A DNA stretch of 64,000 nucleotides from Paracidovorax wautersii (GTDB lineage Bacteria > Pseudomonadota > Gammaproteobacteria > Burkholderiales > Burkholderiaceae_C), in assembly GCA_009912175.1 (NCBI GenBank), contig WNDQ01000009.1, forward strand, positions 1 through 64,000, written 5' to 3'. The position numbers and the translations under genes are program-made. Numbering within the stretch: position 1 is the first letter of the stretch; every line of letters starts with the position of its first letter. This document shows positions 46,143 through 58,071 of the stretch, one piece after another. The notes under the pieces were generated by a model. It was not told the origin of the DNA. It did not search any database and worked only from the letters and a program-made list of their open reading frames with translations.

Positions 46143-46157
46143 ATACGATCAGCGTAT
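46143..46157. promoter_or_regulatory. Palindrome at the LysR gene start (candidate autoregulatory site)
   Basis: ATACG, five bases, then CGTAT: an interrupted palindrome with the T-N11-A form of LysR-type sites. It overlaps the ATG of the regulator and lies in the shared divergent promoter region. Confidence 0.45.
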
Positions 46158-47097
46158 GAACACCGCCCTGCTCCGCGAACTGGCCAGCGCTGATCGCCTG
46201 CGGCTGGCCGAGACCTTCGTGCGCATCGTGGATGCCGGGAGCCTCTCGGGCGCAGCGACCCAGCTGGGAACCACCCAGCCCACGGTCAGCCGGCGGCTGC
46301 AGGCGCTCGAACGCCACCTGGGCGTGCCACTGCTGCAGCGCTCGACCCACGCCATGAAGCTCACGGACGATGGGCAGCGCTGCTATGACCACGCGCGGTG
46401 CCTCCTGGAGGACTGGCAGGCCTTCGAGAGCGACATGCGCGGCAACCAGGAAGAGCCCAGCGGCGTCCTGCGCGTGCTGGCGCCGCATGCCTTCGGCCAG
46501 CACCAGTTCATCCGGCCGCTGGTGGCCTACCTGCAGCGCTACCCGCGCATGCGCGTCGAATGGCTGCTGCACGACCGGGTGCCCGACTTCATCGCCGAGG
46601 GCATGGACTGTGCCATCCAGGTGGGCGACATCACCGATCCGTCCGTCATCGCGCTGCGGCTGGGCGAAGTCCCGCGCATCGCCGTGGCCGCGCCCGGCCT
46701 GCTTGAAGGTCGCTCTCTGCCCCGCCACCCGCGCGAGTTGGAAGCGCTGCCCTGGCTGGCACTGCGCACCTTCTACCAGGACGAAGTGGTGCTGCAGCAC
46801 CGGCTCACCGGGGAGCGCTGGCCATTCGCCATCGAACCCCGTCTGTCGACCGACGGGCTGTACGCGCTGCGCAACGCCATGCTGCAAGGCCTGGGCGCGG
46901 GCATCGCATCGAGCTGGGTGCTGGAAGACGACGTCCGCACCGGTCAATTGCTGCACCTGGCGCCCGAGTGGGAGGCCGCTTCCCTGCCCCTGAGCCTGGT
47001 CTACCCGCCGGCCAAGGTCTACCCGGCCCGCCTGCGCCGTTTCATCGACATCATGCGCACCGAGTTGCCCGGCATCATGCGCCAGGCCACCGCCTGA
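46156..47097 (+). CDS. LysR-family transcriptional regulator
   Basis: A 313-residue protein. The N-terminal winged helix spans about residues 15-75 (FVRIVDAGSLSGAATQLGTTQPTVSRRLQALERHLGVPLLQR). The effector domain follows (GVLRVLAPHAFGQHQFIRPLVAYLQRYPRMRVEWLLHDR...). It resembles the CrgA-like branch. It is divergent from the damaged MFS gene and metC, the usual layout for a regulator and its target; the effector is unknown. Confidence 0.92.
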   Translation: MNTALLRELASADRLRLAETFVRIVDAGSLSGAATQLGTTQPTVSRRLQALERHLGVPLLQRSTHAMKLTDDGQRCYDHARCLLEDWQAFESDMRGNQEEPSGVLRVLAPHAFGQHQFIRPLVAYLQRYPRMRVEWLLHDRVPDFIAEGMDCAIQVGDITDPSVIALRLGEVPRIAVAAPGLLEGRSLPRHPRELEALPWLALRTFYQDEVVLQHRLTGERWPFAIEPRLSTDGLYALRNAMLQGLGAGIASSWVLEDDVRTGQLLHLAPEWEAASLPLSLVYPPAKVYPARLRRFIDIMRTELPGIMRQATA

Positions 47098-47137
47098 GCC
47101 GCCACCGGACGGGCTGCACGCCTCTTGCGGCCAGCGG

Positions 47138-47168
47138 AAAAAGCAAGAGGGCGCCCAAGCGCCCTCTT
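47138..47168 (-). terminator. Terminator of the phosphoribosyltransferase gene
   Basis: AAGAGGGCGC and GCGCCCTCTT pair around a CCAA loop. On the minus strand the stem is followed by GCTTTTT. It also sits 40 bp after the converging LysR gene. Confidence 0.88.
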
Positions 47169-47190
47169 CGCAAACCCGGTCAACAGGTTG

Positions 47191-47715
47191 TCAGACCGTC
47201 CACTTGTCCAGCAACTGCTGGGGGCCCATGTCGTCATAGCCCTCGAAAGGCTGGTGGATCCAGGGGTTGGTCGGCAGGAATTCGACCGAGTAGTCCGGCG
47301 TGAAGATCGAGACTTCCTTGGTCCAGATCACGGCACTGCGCAATTCGGTGATCGGCGCGTATTGGCTGCGCAGCAGTTCGATGACCGCCTTGAGCGTGTG
47401 GCCCGAGTCGGCCAGGTCGTCGACCAGCAGCACGCGTCCGGCGATCTCGCCCTTGGGGGTGGTGATGAAACGCGCGATGTCGAGGTGGCCCTGCACCGTG
47501 CCGCCTTCGGCGCGGTAGGAGCTGGTCGACATGATGGCCAGCGGCTTGTTGAAGATGCGGCTGAGGATGTCGCCCGGGCGCAGACCGCCGCGCGCCAGGC
47601 ACAGGATGGTGTCGAATTCCCAGCCATCCTGATGGATCTTGATGGCGAGCTTTTCGATGAGGTTGTGGTATTCGTCGTAGGAAACGTACAGGTGCTTGCC
47701 GTCTTCAGTCAGCAT
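47191..47715 (-). CDS. Purine-type phosphoribosyltransferase
   Basis: A 174-residue type I PRTase. The PRPP loop is RVLLVDDLADSGHTLKAVIELL, the PPi loop is ILCLARGGLRPGDILSRIF, and the hood and C-terminal region carry DKWTV-like ends seen in xanthine/guanine/hypoxanthine enzymes. It salvages a purine base using PRPP; the preferred base cannot be assigned. GGAG lies upstream of the ATG. It follows purA on the same strand with an 80-bp gap, consistent with purine metabolism. Confidence 0.88.
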   Translation of the reverse strand: MLTEDGKHLYVSYDEYHNLIEKLAIKIHQDGWEFDTILCLARGGLRPGDILSRIFNKPLAIMSTSSYRAEGGTVQGHLDIARFITTPKGEIAGRVLLVDDLADSGHTLKAVIELLRSQYAPITELRSAVIWTKEVSIFTPDYSVEFLPTNPWIHQPFEGYDDMGPQQLLDKWTV

Positions 47716-47795
47716 GGCGTCGCTCCGTCTTCTGGTGAGGGGCTGAGGTGGACGGCGCCGGCAACGGTGTGCCGCGCGCCGCGCGAGGGAGGCAA

Positions 47796-50346
<2,551 letters not shown>

Positions 50347-50436
50347 TGATTGGGCGGGGGTGTTAAAAACGTGATTCTACCGGGGTGCGCGAACGCCCCC
50401 GAAAAGATCGCCGGCCGAAACCGGCTCTGCGGCCGC

Positions 50437-50625
50437 TCAGGTCATCGCCCAGACCAGCAACAGACCGGCCATCATGCTGCCCAGGCCCACAAGGCGGATG
50501 TGCCGGTCGTCGAGCTCGGCGATCCGGCGCATGGTCTCGCGCCAGCTCCCGGGCGACAGAAAGGGCAGCAGGCCTTCGAGGATCAGCATGATGCCCAGGC
50601 CGATGATCCAGATGTCGATGCTCAT
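50437..50625 (-). CDS. DUF2065 small membrane protein
   Basis: A 62-residue protein with two helices (IIGLGIMLILEGLLPFLSP and LVGLGSMMAGLLLVWAM). Its N-terminal EGLLPF pattern is typical of DUF2065 (YjeT-like) proteins found between hflC and hisZ or purA. The start is taken at the ATG at 50625; a TTG six codons earlier would duplicate the MSID start. Function is unknown, probably linked to HflKC by neighbourhood. Confidence 0.85.
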   Translation of the reverse strand: MSIDIWIIGLGIMLILEGLLPFLSPGSWRETMRRIAELDDRHIRLVGLGSMMAGLLLVWAMT

Positions 50626-50651
50626 GTCGGTGTCGATGGACAAAAATGGGC

Positions 50652-50677
50652 AAAAAAACAGGCCCGAAGGCCTGTTT
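50652..50677 (-). terminator. Terminator after hflC
   Basis: AAACAGGCC and GGCCTGTTT pair around a CGAA loop (TTCG on the minus strand). On the minus strand a TTTTTTT run ends the stem. Confidence 0.88.
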
Positions 50678-50696
50678 GCCGGTGCGCGGGCCCGCC

Positions 50697-51587
50697 TCAG
50701 CGGTTGCCGGCGGCCGACGGCGAGCGCATGGCGCGGAAGAAGTCCGACGAGCTGTCGATGACCATCACGTCGCCCTTGCTGCCAAAGCTCTGGCGGTAGG
50801 CGTCGAGGCTGCGGTAGAACGCGGCGAACTGCGGGTCCTTGCCGAATGCGCTGGCGTAGGCCTGGTTGGCCTGCGCATCGCCCTGGCCCTTGATGCCCTG
50901 GGCGTCGCGGTAGGCCTGGGCCACCGCCACGTCGCGCTGGCGGTCGGCGTCGGCGCGGATCTTTTCACCCTCGGCGGCACCGGTCGAGCGCAGTTCGTTG
51001 GCCACGCGCACACGCTCGGCCTGCATGCGGCGGTAGACCGCATCGGTGATGGCCTCGACGTAGTCGACACGCGTGATACGCACGTCGGCAATGTCCACGC
51101 CCCAGGCGCTGCCCGCGGACACGCGCTCGGTGATTTCCTTCTTGACGTCGGCCATCAGCGACTCGCGCTGGGTCGACAGCAGCTCGCGCACGGTGCGCTT
51201 GTTGATCTGCTCCTGGAAAGAATCGCGGATGATGCGCGAGAGCTGGTTGGCACCCGCCATCTCGGTGGTGCCCACGTTGCGGATGTACTGCTGCGGATCG
51301 GTGATGCGCCAGCGCACGTACCAGTCGATCACCACGCGCTGCTTTTCAGCCGTCAGCATGGGCTCGGCGTCGACGCTGTCGAGCATGAGCAAACGCTTGT
51401 CCATGAAGGTGACGTTCTGGAACGGTGGCGGCAGCTTGAAATGCAGGCCGGGCTGGGTGATGACCTTGCGGATCTCGCCCAGCGTGTAGACCACGCCGAA
51501 CTGGCGCTGGTCGACGATGAAGACCGTGGAGCTCAGCAGCAGCAGCGCGAGCAGGACGGAAGCAATGACAAAACCAATTCTGTTCAT
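50697..51587 (-). CDS. hflC: HflC, regulator of FtsH protease
   Basis: SPFH/band 7 protein. With HflK it forms a large membrane cage around FtsH and modulates degradation of membrane proteins. The 296-residue protein has one N-terminal helix (residues 5-24), then VDQRQFGVVYTLGEIRKVITQPGLHFKLPPPFQNVTFMDKR. The SPFH core ends in QAERVRVANELRSTGAAEGEKIRADADRQRDV, the coiled coil. It is 24 bp after hflK. Confidence 0.96.
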   Translation of the reverse strand: MNRIGFVIASVLLALLLLSSTVFIVDQRQFGVVYTLGEIRKVITQPGLHFKLPPPFQNVTFMDKRLLMLDSVDAEPMLTAEKQRVVIDWYVRWRITDPQQYIRNVGTTEMAGANQLSRIIRDSFQEQINKRTVRELLSTQRESLMADVKKEITERVSAGSAWGVDIADVRITRVDYVEAITDAVYRRMQAERVRVANELRSTGAAEGEKIRADADRQRDVAVAQAYRDAQGIKGQGDAQANQAYASAFGKDPQFAAFYRSLDAYRQSFGSKGDVMVIDSSSDFFRAMRSPSAAGNR

Positions 51588-51611
51588 GACGGAAAGACTT
51601 TCGCTGCTGGA

Positions 51612-52955
51612 TTACCGGGACTCGCGCTGGCGCGAGTCGTCGCGCAGGCGGCTGCTGGCCGAGGCGGAACCCGAAGAAGGCGCCGCGCTGGCACCCGAGC
51701 TGCTGCCACCGATCGCGGCGGCGGCATCGTCGACCCCGTTGGCGGCGGTGGGTGCCTTGCCGGCCTGCTGCATGAGCTTGTCCAGCGGCAGGTACAGCAG
51801 GTTGGAGTTCTGGCGCGTGTCCACCAGGACCTTGCTCACGTTCTTGTAGACCTCCTGCATGGCGTCGGTGTACATGCGGTCACGCGTGACCTGCGGCGCC
51901 CGCTGGTACTCGGCAAACACCGAGTTGAAGCGTTGCGCGTCACCCTCGGCCTGGGCGACGACGCGTGCCTTGTAGGCCTCGGCCTCCTCGCGCAGGCGAG
52001 CGGCCGTACCCTGGGCACGCGGAATCACGTTGTTGGCGTAGGCGCGCGCTTCGTTCTGCAGGCGCTCGCGCTCCTGGCCGGCGCTGAGCACGTCATCGAA
52101 GGCGGCCTGCACCTGCTCGGGCGGACGCACGCCGCCCTGCTGCATGTTGACCGCTGCCACCTCGATGCCGGTCTTGTAGCGGTCGAGAATGGTCTGCATC
52201 AGCTCGCGCACGCGGCCGGCGATCTGGTCACGTTCCTCGGCCATGGCCGAGTCCATCTTCATCTTGCCCACAACCTCGCGCACCGCGCTCTCGGCGGCCT
52301 GCACCACGGCGGCCTCGGGGTCACGCGACTCGAACAGGAAGCTGCGCACGTCCTTGAGGCGGTACTGCACCACGAACTTGATCTCGACGATGTTCTCGTC
52401 CTCGGTCAGCAGCGCCGAGGTGCGCAGCCCCGTGGCGCGGATCAGCGTGTCGCCGCCGACGTCGACCGAGCGCAGTTGCGTGGCGTTGACGATCTCGTGC
52501 TGCTGGAACGGGTACGGCAGCCGCCAGTTGAAGCCCGCGCCCACCGTCGACTGATAACGGCCGAACTGCGTGACGACGGCCTGCTGGCCTTCCTGCACGA
52601 TGAAAAAGCCCGTGGCCAGCCAGATCACGACGGCCACGCCGGCGATCAGGCCTGCGCCTATGCCGGCGCTGCGCGGCGAGCCGCCCCCGAAATTGGGACG
52701 GCCGGGCGGGCGCTGACCATTGCCGCCACCGAACAGCCCGTTGAGCTTGCTGTTGAAGTTGCGCCAGATCTCGTCCATGTCCGGCGGCCCCTGGTTGGAG
52801 CCTTGCGGACGGCGCGAGCCGCCCTGCCCATAAGGATCGGACGGGCGATTGTTGTCCGACGGACGGTTGTCAGGGGAAGGATCCTGCTGACGCGGGCCGG
52901 AAGCGTCCTGGTTATCCTCGCCGCGACCCCATCTCGGATCATTGAGGTTGAACAT
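51612..52955 (-). CDS. hflK: HflK, regulator of FtsH protease
   Basis: Partner of HflC. The start at the ATG at 52955 (MFNLNDPRWGRGEDN) is chosen because conservation begins here; an ATG at 53012 would add 19 residues, and neither has a visible ribosome-binding site. The N-terminal 85 residues are Gly/Pro/Asn/Gln-rich (SDNNRPSDPYGQGGSRRPQG), then one helix (about 95-115). The SPFH domain follows (FIVQEGQQAVVTQFGRYQSTVGAGFNWRLPYPFQQHE) with a coiled coil (LREEAEAYKARVVAQAEGDAQRF). A low-complexity Ser/Ala tail ends the 447-residue protein. Confidence 0.93.
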   Translation of the reverse strand: MFNLNDPRWGRGEDNQDASGPRQQDPSPDNRPSDNNRPSDPYGQGGSRRPQGSNQGPPDMDEIWRNFNSKLNGLFGGGNGQRPPGRPNFGGGSPRSAGIGAGLIAGVAVVIWLATGFFIVQEGQQAVVTQFGRYQSTVGAGFNWRLPYPFQQHEIVNATQLRSVDVGGDTLIRATGLRTSALLTEDENIVEIKFVVQYRLKDVRSFLFESRDPEAAVVQAAESAVREVVGKMKMDSAMAEERDQIAGRVRELMQTILDRYKTGIEVAAVNMQQGGVRPPEQVQAAFDDVLSAGQERERLQNEARAYANNVIPRAQGTAARLREEAEAYKARVVAQAEGDAQRFNSVFAEYQRAPQVTRDRMYTDAMQEVYKNVSKVLVDTRQNSNLLYLPLDKLMQQAGKAPTAANGVDDAAAAIGGSSSGASAAPSSGSASASSRLRDDSRQRESR

Positions 52956-53076
52956 GCCGCGAATGCGCGCCGGCAGGGACATCAGTCGGAACATCATGGG
53001 ATGAAGGCTCATCAGGCGTAAAGATTCAAACAACACATCGGATGGCCCATACCACCCGACCCCACTCGACACCCCC

Positions 53077-54342
53077 TCATTGTGCCCAATCGCCGGCATG
53101 CGCTTCGGGAGCGTCCCCGAATTCAGGCCGAGCGTCGGAGGGCATCGTGGCCAGTGCACGCTCGGCCAACAGGCCCCGCAGCACATCCAGCCCTTCCGCG
53201 GATCGGGCACTCAAGAAGACCCGCGGCACTTGCTCGCCATCAATTTCATAGTAGTCTTTTGACGATGACGGCCGCTTCTCAGCGGCAATGGCGTCCAATT
53301 TATTGAACACCAGAATTTGCGGGATGGTCTCTGCGCCGATGTCGCGCAGAACGCCCATGACTTCATTGATCTGCTCTGGAAAATGCGGATTGGCCGCATC
53401 GACGACGTGCAGCAGCAAATCGGCGTCGACCGCCTCCTGCAGCGTGGCCGCGAATGCATCGACCAGGCCGTGCGGCAGATCGCGGATGAAGCCGACCGTA
53501 TCCGACAGCGACACCGAACGCCCTCGCCCGGCGTCGTCGCCCAGGTAGAGCTGGCGCGTGGTGGTGTCCAGCGTCGCGAACAACTGGTCGGCGGCATAGG
53601 CGCGCGCCTTGACCAGCGCATTGAACAGCGTGGACTTGCCGGCGTTGGTGTAGCCGACCAGCGAAATGGTGAACGTGTCGCGCCGCTGGCGCTGGCGGCG
53701 CTGCGTGCCGCGCTGGCGCTTGACCTTGACCAGGCGCTCTTTCGTGCGTTTGATGGCCTCGCCGATCATGCGGCGGTCCAGCTCGATCTGGGTTTCGCCC
53801 GGGCCGCCGCGCATGCCGATGCCGCCGCTCTGACGTTCCAAGTGGGACCAGCGGCGCACCAGCCGTGTCGAGAGGTATTGCAGGCGCGCCAGCTCGACCT
53901 GCAGCTTGCCTTCGTGGCTGCGCGCGCGCTGGGCGAAGATCTCCAGGATCAGCAGCGTGCGGTCGTTGACGGGCAGACCCAGGAAACGTTCGAGGTTGCG
54001 CTGCTGCGCCGGACTCAGCGCCTGGTCGAACAGCACCTCGGCGGCGCCGGTCTGCTGCGCCAGCAACTTGATTTCATCGGCCTTGCCGCTGCCCACGAAC
54101 AAGGCGGCATCGGGCGCGCGGCGCTTGCAGGCCAGGCGTGCCACGGGGCGCAGGCCTGCGGTTTCGGCCAGCAGGCCCAGCTCTTCGAGCTCACCATCGA
54201 AATGCGGCAGGCCAAAATCCACCCCCACCAGCACCACGGCTGCCTTCTTGTCTCTGTCCGGCGTCGCCACTGGCGCGCCGGACTCTTCGAATATGGCTTG
54301 GTTCAAATGCGATCGATTCAATAAATTTGCCCGCAGCGCCAT
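53077..54342 (-). CDS. hflX: GTPase HflX
   Basis: Ribosome-binding GTPase that splits stalled 70S ribosomes under stress. The 421-residue protein has the HflX N-terminal domain (LFVGSGKADEIKLLAQQTGAAEVLFDQALSPAQQRNLE), the helical linker with GGIGMRGGPGETQIELDRR, and the G domain (GYTNAGKST, LSDTVGFIRDLP and VFNKLD). It follows hfq by 34 bp. Confidence 0.96.
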   Translation of the reverse strand: MALRANLLNRSHLNQAIFEESGAPVATPDRDKKAAVVLVGVDFGLPHFDGELEELGLLAETAGLRPVARLACKRRAPDAALFVGSGKADEIKLLAQQTGAAEVLFDQALSPAQQRNLERFLGLPVNDRTLLILEIFAQRARSHEGKLQVELARLQYLSTRLVRRWSHLERQSGGIGMRGGPGETQIELDRRMIGEAIKRTKERLVKVKRQRGTQRRQRQRRDTFTISLVGYTNAGKSTLFNALVKARAYAADQLFATLDTTTRQLYLGDDAGRGRSVSLSDTVGFIRDLPHGLVDAFAATLQEAVDADLLLHVVDAANPHFPEQINEVMGVLRDIGAETIPQILVFNKLDAIAAEKRPSSSKDYYEIDGEQVPRVFLSARSAEGLDVLRGLLAERALATMPSDARPEFGDAPEAHAGDWAQ

Positions 54343-54376
54343 GAAGCGCAGCGGGCAAAAGGCATCAACCGACGGA

Positions 54377-54628
54377 TCAGTCGGCCTGGCTCGGTGCGCC
54401 GTCCTGCGCAGCCTGGAAGCTCACCGCACGGCCCGGCACGATGGTCGAGATCGCGTGCTTGTAAACCATTTGGGTCACGGTGTTGCGCAAAAGCACAACG
54501 TACTGGTCAAAAGACTCAATCTGGCCCTGCAGCTTGATACCGTTGACGAGGTAAATGGACACCGGTACGTGCTCGCGACGCAGTTGATTGAGAAATGGGT
54601 CTTGCAAGAGTTGCCCTTTGTTGCTCAC
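54377..54628 (-). CDS. hfq: RNA chaperone Hfq
   Basis: Hexameric Sm-like protein that pairs small RNAs with mRNAs. The 83-residue protein has Sm1 ([25 protein letters not shown]) and Sm2 (YKHAIST) motifs and a short C-terminal tail, usual for betaproteobacteria. The start codon is GTG (54626-54628) with GGAGA 6 bp upstream. It stands between der and hflX. Confidence 0.98.
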   Translation of the reverse strand: MSNKGQLLQDPFLNQLRREHVPVSIYLVNGIKLQGQIESFDQYVVLLRNTVTQMVYKHAISTIVPGRAVSFQAAQDGAPSQAD

Positions 54629-54697
54629 GATATTCTCCGTGTTCAGAAGTTGTTGAAATCAGCACCTTACCACAGCATTCAGGCGCCGTGGCGCGAA

Positions 54698-56041
54698 TCA
54701 ATCGGAATCTTTGTCGGCGTAAGGATTCTTGGCGGTCTTCATCTCGACGCGCAGCGGCGTGCCCGTCAGATCGAAGGCCTTGCGGAAACGCCCTTCGAGG
54801 TAGCGCTTGTACGCATCGGTCACGTGTTCCAGCGAGTTGCCGTGCACCACGATCACCGGCGGGTTCATGCCGCCCTGGTGCGCATAACGCAGCTTGGGGC
54901 GGACCATGCCCGAGCGCTTGGGCGCCTGGAACTGCACGGCCTCCAGCAGCAGCCGCGTGAGCACGGGCGTCGACATCTTGCGCATGGCCGCCTGGCGCGC
55001 CTGCGTGATGGCTTTCCACAGCGGCGCCAGTCCCTGGCGCTTGATGGCCGAGATGTAGTAGATCTCGGCAAAACGCAGAAAGGCCAGGCGTGTCTCGATG
55101 GAGCGCTGCAGCAGCTCGCGCTGGTACTCGTCGACGGCATCCCATTTGTTGACGGCGATCACCACGGCGCGGCCGGTCTCCAGGATGTAGCCGGCGATGT
55201 GCGCGTCCTGGTCGGTCACGCCCTGGGTGGCGTCGAGCAGCAGCAGCACGACGTTGGACGACTCGATGGCCTGCAGCGTCTTGACCACCGAGAATTTCTC
55301 GATCGCCTCGAACACCCGCCCCTTGCGGCGCAGGCCGGCCGTGTCGATCAGCTCGAAACGCTGGCCGTCGCGCTCGAACGGCACGGTGATGGCGTCGCGC
55401 GTGGTGCCGGGCATATCGAAGGCGACCAGGCGCTCCTCGCCCAGCCAGGTGTTGATCAGCGTGGACTTGCCCACGTTGGGGCGGCCGGCCACGGCCAGGC
55501 GGATGACCTGGTCGTCCTCGGGCTCGGCGTCTTCGTCGATCTCGGGCAGGTTGAGCGTGCTCAGCGCCAGCTCCAGCAGGCTGCGCACGCCCTGGCCGTG
55601 GGCGGCCGAGACGGCGTGCACCTCGCCCAGGCCGAGTTCATAGAACTCGACCAGTTGCGGCCCTTCGCTCATGCCCTCGGCCTTGTTGGCCGCCAGCACG
55701 ACCGGCTTGCCCAGGCGGCGCAGATAGGTCGCGATGTCGTGGTCCTGGGCCGAAATGCCGCCGCGCGCATCGACCACGAAGACGACGACGTCGGCCTCGG
55801 CGACGGCCTGGCGGGTCTGCTTGGCCATCTCGCGGTAGATGCCGGATTCGGCCGTGGGCTCGAAACCACCGGTGTCGATGGCAATGTATTCGCGCGCGCC
55901 CAACCGGCCGTTGCCGTAGTGACGGTCACGGGTCAGACCGGCGAAGTCCGCCACGATGGCGTCGCGCGACTTGGTGAGCCGGTTGAACAGCGTCGACTTG
56001 CCGACATTGGGCCGTCCGACCAGGGCGATGACAGGTTTCAT
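54698..56041 (-). CDS. der: Ribosome biogenesis GTPase Der (EngA)
   Basis: Essential GTPase for 50S subunit maturation. Two G domains in tandem each begin GRPNVGKST (about residues 9 and 185), with DTGGF / DTAGLRRKG switch II and NKAEG / NKWD base-recognition motifs. The C-terminal KH-like domain follows ([22 protein letters not shown]). Length is 447 residues. It is followed by hfq, 69 bp downstream. Confidence 0.97.
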   Translation of the reverse strand: MKPVIALVGRPNVGKSTLFNRLTKSRDAIVADFAGLTRDRHYGNGRLGAREYIAIDTGGFEPTAESGIYREMAKQTRQAVAEADVVVFVVDARGGISAQDHDIATYLRRLGKPVVLAANKAEGMSEGPQLVEFYELGLGEVHAVSAAHGQGVRSLLELALSTLNLPEIDEDAEPEDDQVIRLAVAGRPNVGKSTLINTWLGEERLVAFDMPGTTRDAITVPFERDGQRFELIDTAGLRRKGRVFEAIEKFSVVKTLQAIESSNVVLLLLDATQGVTDQDAHIAGYILETGRAVVIAVNKWDAVDEYQRELLQRSIETRLAFLRFAEIYYISAIKRQGLAPLWKAITQARQAAMRKMSTPVLTRLLLEAVQFQAPKRSGMVRPKLRYAHQGGMNPPVIVVHGNSLEHVTDAYKRYLEGRFRKAFDLTGTPLRVEMKTAKNPYADKDSD

Positions 56042-56082
56042 GAAAGCTTCTAGTTATCGGTGAACAAAAAAACAAACGGGCT

Positions 56083-57231
56083 TCACTGCGGGCGGAAGCC
56101 GTAGAGCGCGCCCTTGGTGGTGACCACCACCAGGGTGTTGCCGGCCAGCACGGGCTGCACGCCGATGGCCGAGCCGTCGGTCGTCAGGCGCGCGAGCACG
56201 GAGCCGTCTTCGCGCGAAAGCAGGTGCACATTGCCATCGGCATCACCAAAGGCGACGGCGCGGCCCAGGGCCAGCGGCGCGCTCAGGGTGCGGTAGCGGA
56301 AAGCCTCGGTGTTCCAGGCCTCGTCGCCCGTGCCGCGGCGCCAGGCCAGCACGCGGCCATCGGATTCGGTGCCGTAGACGCGGTCGGCATCGCCGCCCAC
56401 GCCGGTGTAGCCGTTGGCGTTCTTGGACCAGAGCACGTTGCCGCGCGCCACATCCAGGCAGCCCACGCGCGCCTGGTAGGCGCGGGCGCAGACGACGCCG
56501 CCCTGGCGGCTCACGCCACCGACCACTTCGACCAGACGCTCGATGTCGTTGGCACCGCGCGAAACCGCGATCGGCGCCTGCCATTGCAACTCGCCCGTGT
56601 TGGGATCCAGACCCAGCAGGCGCCCGCCCACGCCGGCCACCAGCGTGTTGCCCATGGGGAACAGGGCACCGGCCTGGCGCAGCATCAGCGGCTCGCCCAC
56701 GCGCGGCTGCGACCACAGGCGCCGCCCGGTCTCGCCGTCCAGCGCCAGCAGGCGGTCGGCCGTGAGCACGAACACCCGCTTGCCCGCCACCAGCGGCGGC
56801 GTGTAGGTGCGTGCGCCCAGCGGCTGGCGCCAGGCTTCCTTGCCGTCCTTGAGGGTGACCAGGTCGTTGTTTTCGGTGACGACCGAGGTCAACTGGCCAT
56901 CGCTGCCGACGCCGGCCACCACGCGTGCGCCCACGTTGGCGCGCCAGATCTGCTGGCCTGTGGCGGCGTTGAAGGCAAACACGTCGCCCTTGCCGCCGGC
57001 GACCGCGAGTTGCGATCCGTCGGCCGAGACACGAATGGCGAGCTGGCTGTCGACCGCGCCGATGTCGGCCTTCCAGATCTGCTGCACGCCCAGCAAGGCC
57101 GGGTTGGCCGGCAGCGGCTTGGGCACGGGCTTCTTGCCCGAGCTTGAGCAGGCGGCCAACACCAGGGCCACCACCACGGCGGCAAGGCCTGCCTGGAAGC
57201 GAGGAAACGCGAGGGAACGCTTGGACTTCAC
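56083..57231 (-). CDS. bamB: Outer-membrane assembly lipoprotein BamB
   Basis: Eight-bladed PQQ-like beta-propeller of the Bam complex, anchored to the inner leaflet of the outer membrane. The GTG at 57231 is chosen as start because AGGAG lies 7 bp upstream; a TTG further up overlaps yfgM. This puts the lipobox LAAC at residues 25-28, followed by SSSGKKPVPKP. Repeated blade motifs such as VFAFNAATGQQIW, LLALDGETGRRLW and LLGLDPNTGELQW are clear. Length is 382 residues. Confidence 0.95.
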   Translation of the reverse strand: MKSKRSLAFPRFQAGLAAVVVALVLAACSSSGKKPVPKPLPANPALLGVQQIWKADIGAVDSQLAIRVSADGSQLAVAGGKGDVFAFNAATGQQIWRANVGARVVAGVGSDGQLTSVVTENNDLVTLKDGKEAWRQPLGARTYTPPLVAGKRVFVLTADRLLALDGETGRRLWSQPRVGEPLMLRQAGALFPMGNTLVAGVGGRLLGLDPNTGELQWQAPIAVSRGANDIERLVEVVGGVSRQGGVVCARAYQARVGCLDVARGNVLWSKNANGYTGVGGDADRVYGTESDGRVLAWRRGTGDEAWNTEAFRYRTLSAPLALGRAVAFGDADGNVHLLSREDGSVLARLTTDGSAIGVQPVLAGNTLVVVTTKGALYGFRPQ

Positions 57232-57248
57232 GCCGATACTCCTGTGGG

Positions 57249-57914
57249 TCAAGAAGCCTGGACCGCCAGGCCGGAAACGTCAACGCCCAGCGCGTTGAGC
57301 TTCACTTCGATCAGATTGCGGTAGCCGTTGTCGGCCGGCAGCGCCTTGTAGGCCTGCTCATAGGCCTTGCGGGCCTCATCGCGCTGGCCCTGGGCCATGT
57401 AGATGTCACCACGCTTGTCGGCCGCCAGCGGCGCGAACTCGGCCGGCAGGTCGCCCGCCAGTTGCTTGAGCGCGCCGTCGTAGTCCTTGGCCTCGACGGC
57501 CAGGCTGGCCAGGCGCAGCCGCGCCACGGCCTGGTAGCCGGCGTTGCTGCCCGAAGCCACCACCCATTGCAGCGCCTGGCGCGCCTCGTCGGCCTTGCCG
57601 TCGTCATGGAAGGCCTTGGCCGCGGCCAGGCTGGCCTGCTGCGCGTAGTCGGTGCGCGGGAAGTCCTTCTGCGCGTCGCCCACGGCGCGCTGCACGGCGG
57701 CCCAGTCCTTGGCCTGAATGACGCGCTGCACCTGCTCGTTGATCACCGCGGCGCGCGTGGCCTGGCTGTTCTGCCAGTAGCGATAACCCGTCCAGGAGGC
57801 ATAGGCGGCCAGCGCCAGAACGGCCACGGTCAGGATCCAGTTCCCGTAGGTCTTCCAGAAATGCTTGAACTGGTCGATCTGCTCTTGCTCTTCCAGATTG
57901 AGGTGTGTCGCCAT
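57249..57914 (-). CDS. yfgM: YfgM-like tetratricopeptide membrane protein
   Basis: A 221-residue inner-membrane protein; in E. coli YfgM works with the SecYEG-PpiD periplasmic chaperone network. N-terminal HLNLEEQEQIDQFKHFWKTYGN is followed by one helix (about residues 23-42) and periplasmic TPR-like repeats (ASLAAAKAFHDDGKADEARQALQWVV, GDIYMAQGQRDEARKAYEQAYKAL). The ATG at 57914 is used; longer upstream sequence is not conserved. It lies between hisS and bamB, as in many gammaproteobacteria and betaproteobacteria. Confidence 0.9.
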   Translation of the reverse strand: MATHLNLEEQEQIDQFKHFWKTYGNWILTVAVLALAAYASWTGYRYWQNSQATRAAVINEQVQRVIQAKDWAAVQRAVGDAQKDFPRTDYAQQASLAAAKAFHDDGKADEARQALQWVVASGSNAGYQAVARLRLASLAVEAKDYDGALKQLAGDLPAEFAPLAADKRGDIYMAQGQRDEARKAYEQAYKALPADNGYRNLIEVKLNALGVDVSGLAVQAS

Positions 57915-58014
57915 AAAGGTCTGATGGGGGAATGAAAAATTGCACCGATTGTAGGTGGAGCCCTGGCAACGCCCTGGCGCACCCCGGTAAAGAAAGCCGA
58001 AGCACCCGGCGGGG

Positions 58015-58040
58015 CCGGGCCCTGCCGTCAACCGGCCCGG
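58015..58040. terminator. GC hairpin between hisS and yfgM
   Basis: CCGGGCC (58015-58021) and GGCCCGG (58034-58040) pair. On the minus strand a second small stem and CTTTCTTT follow at some distance, so this is at most a weak terminator or attenuator within the cluster. Confidence 0.4.
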
Positions 58041-58071
58041 CTGCGGATGGAGTCGGCCTGGGCGGTTTGGT

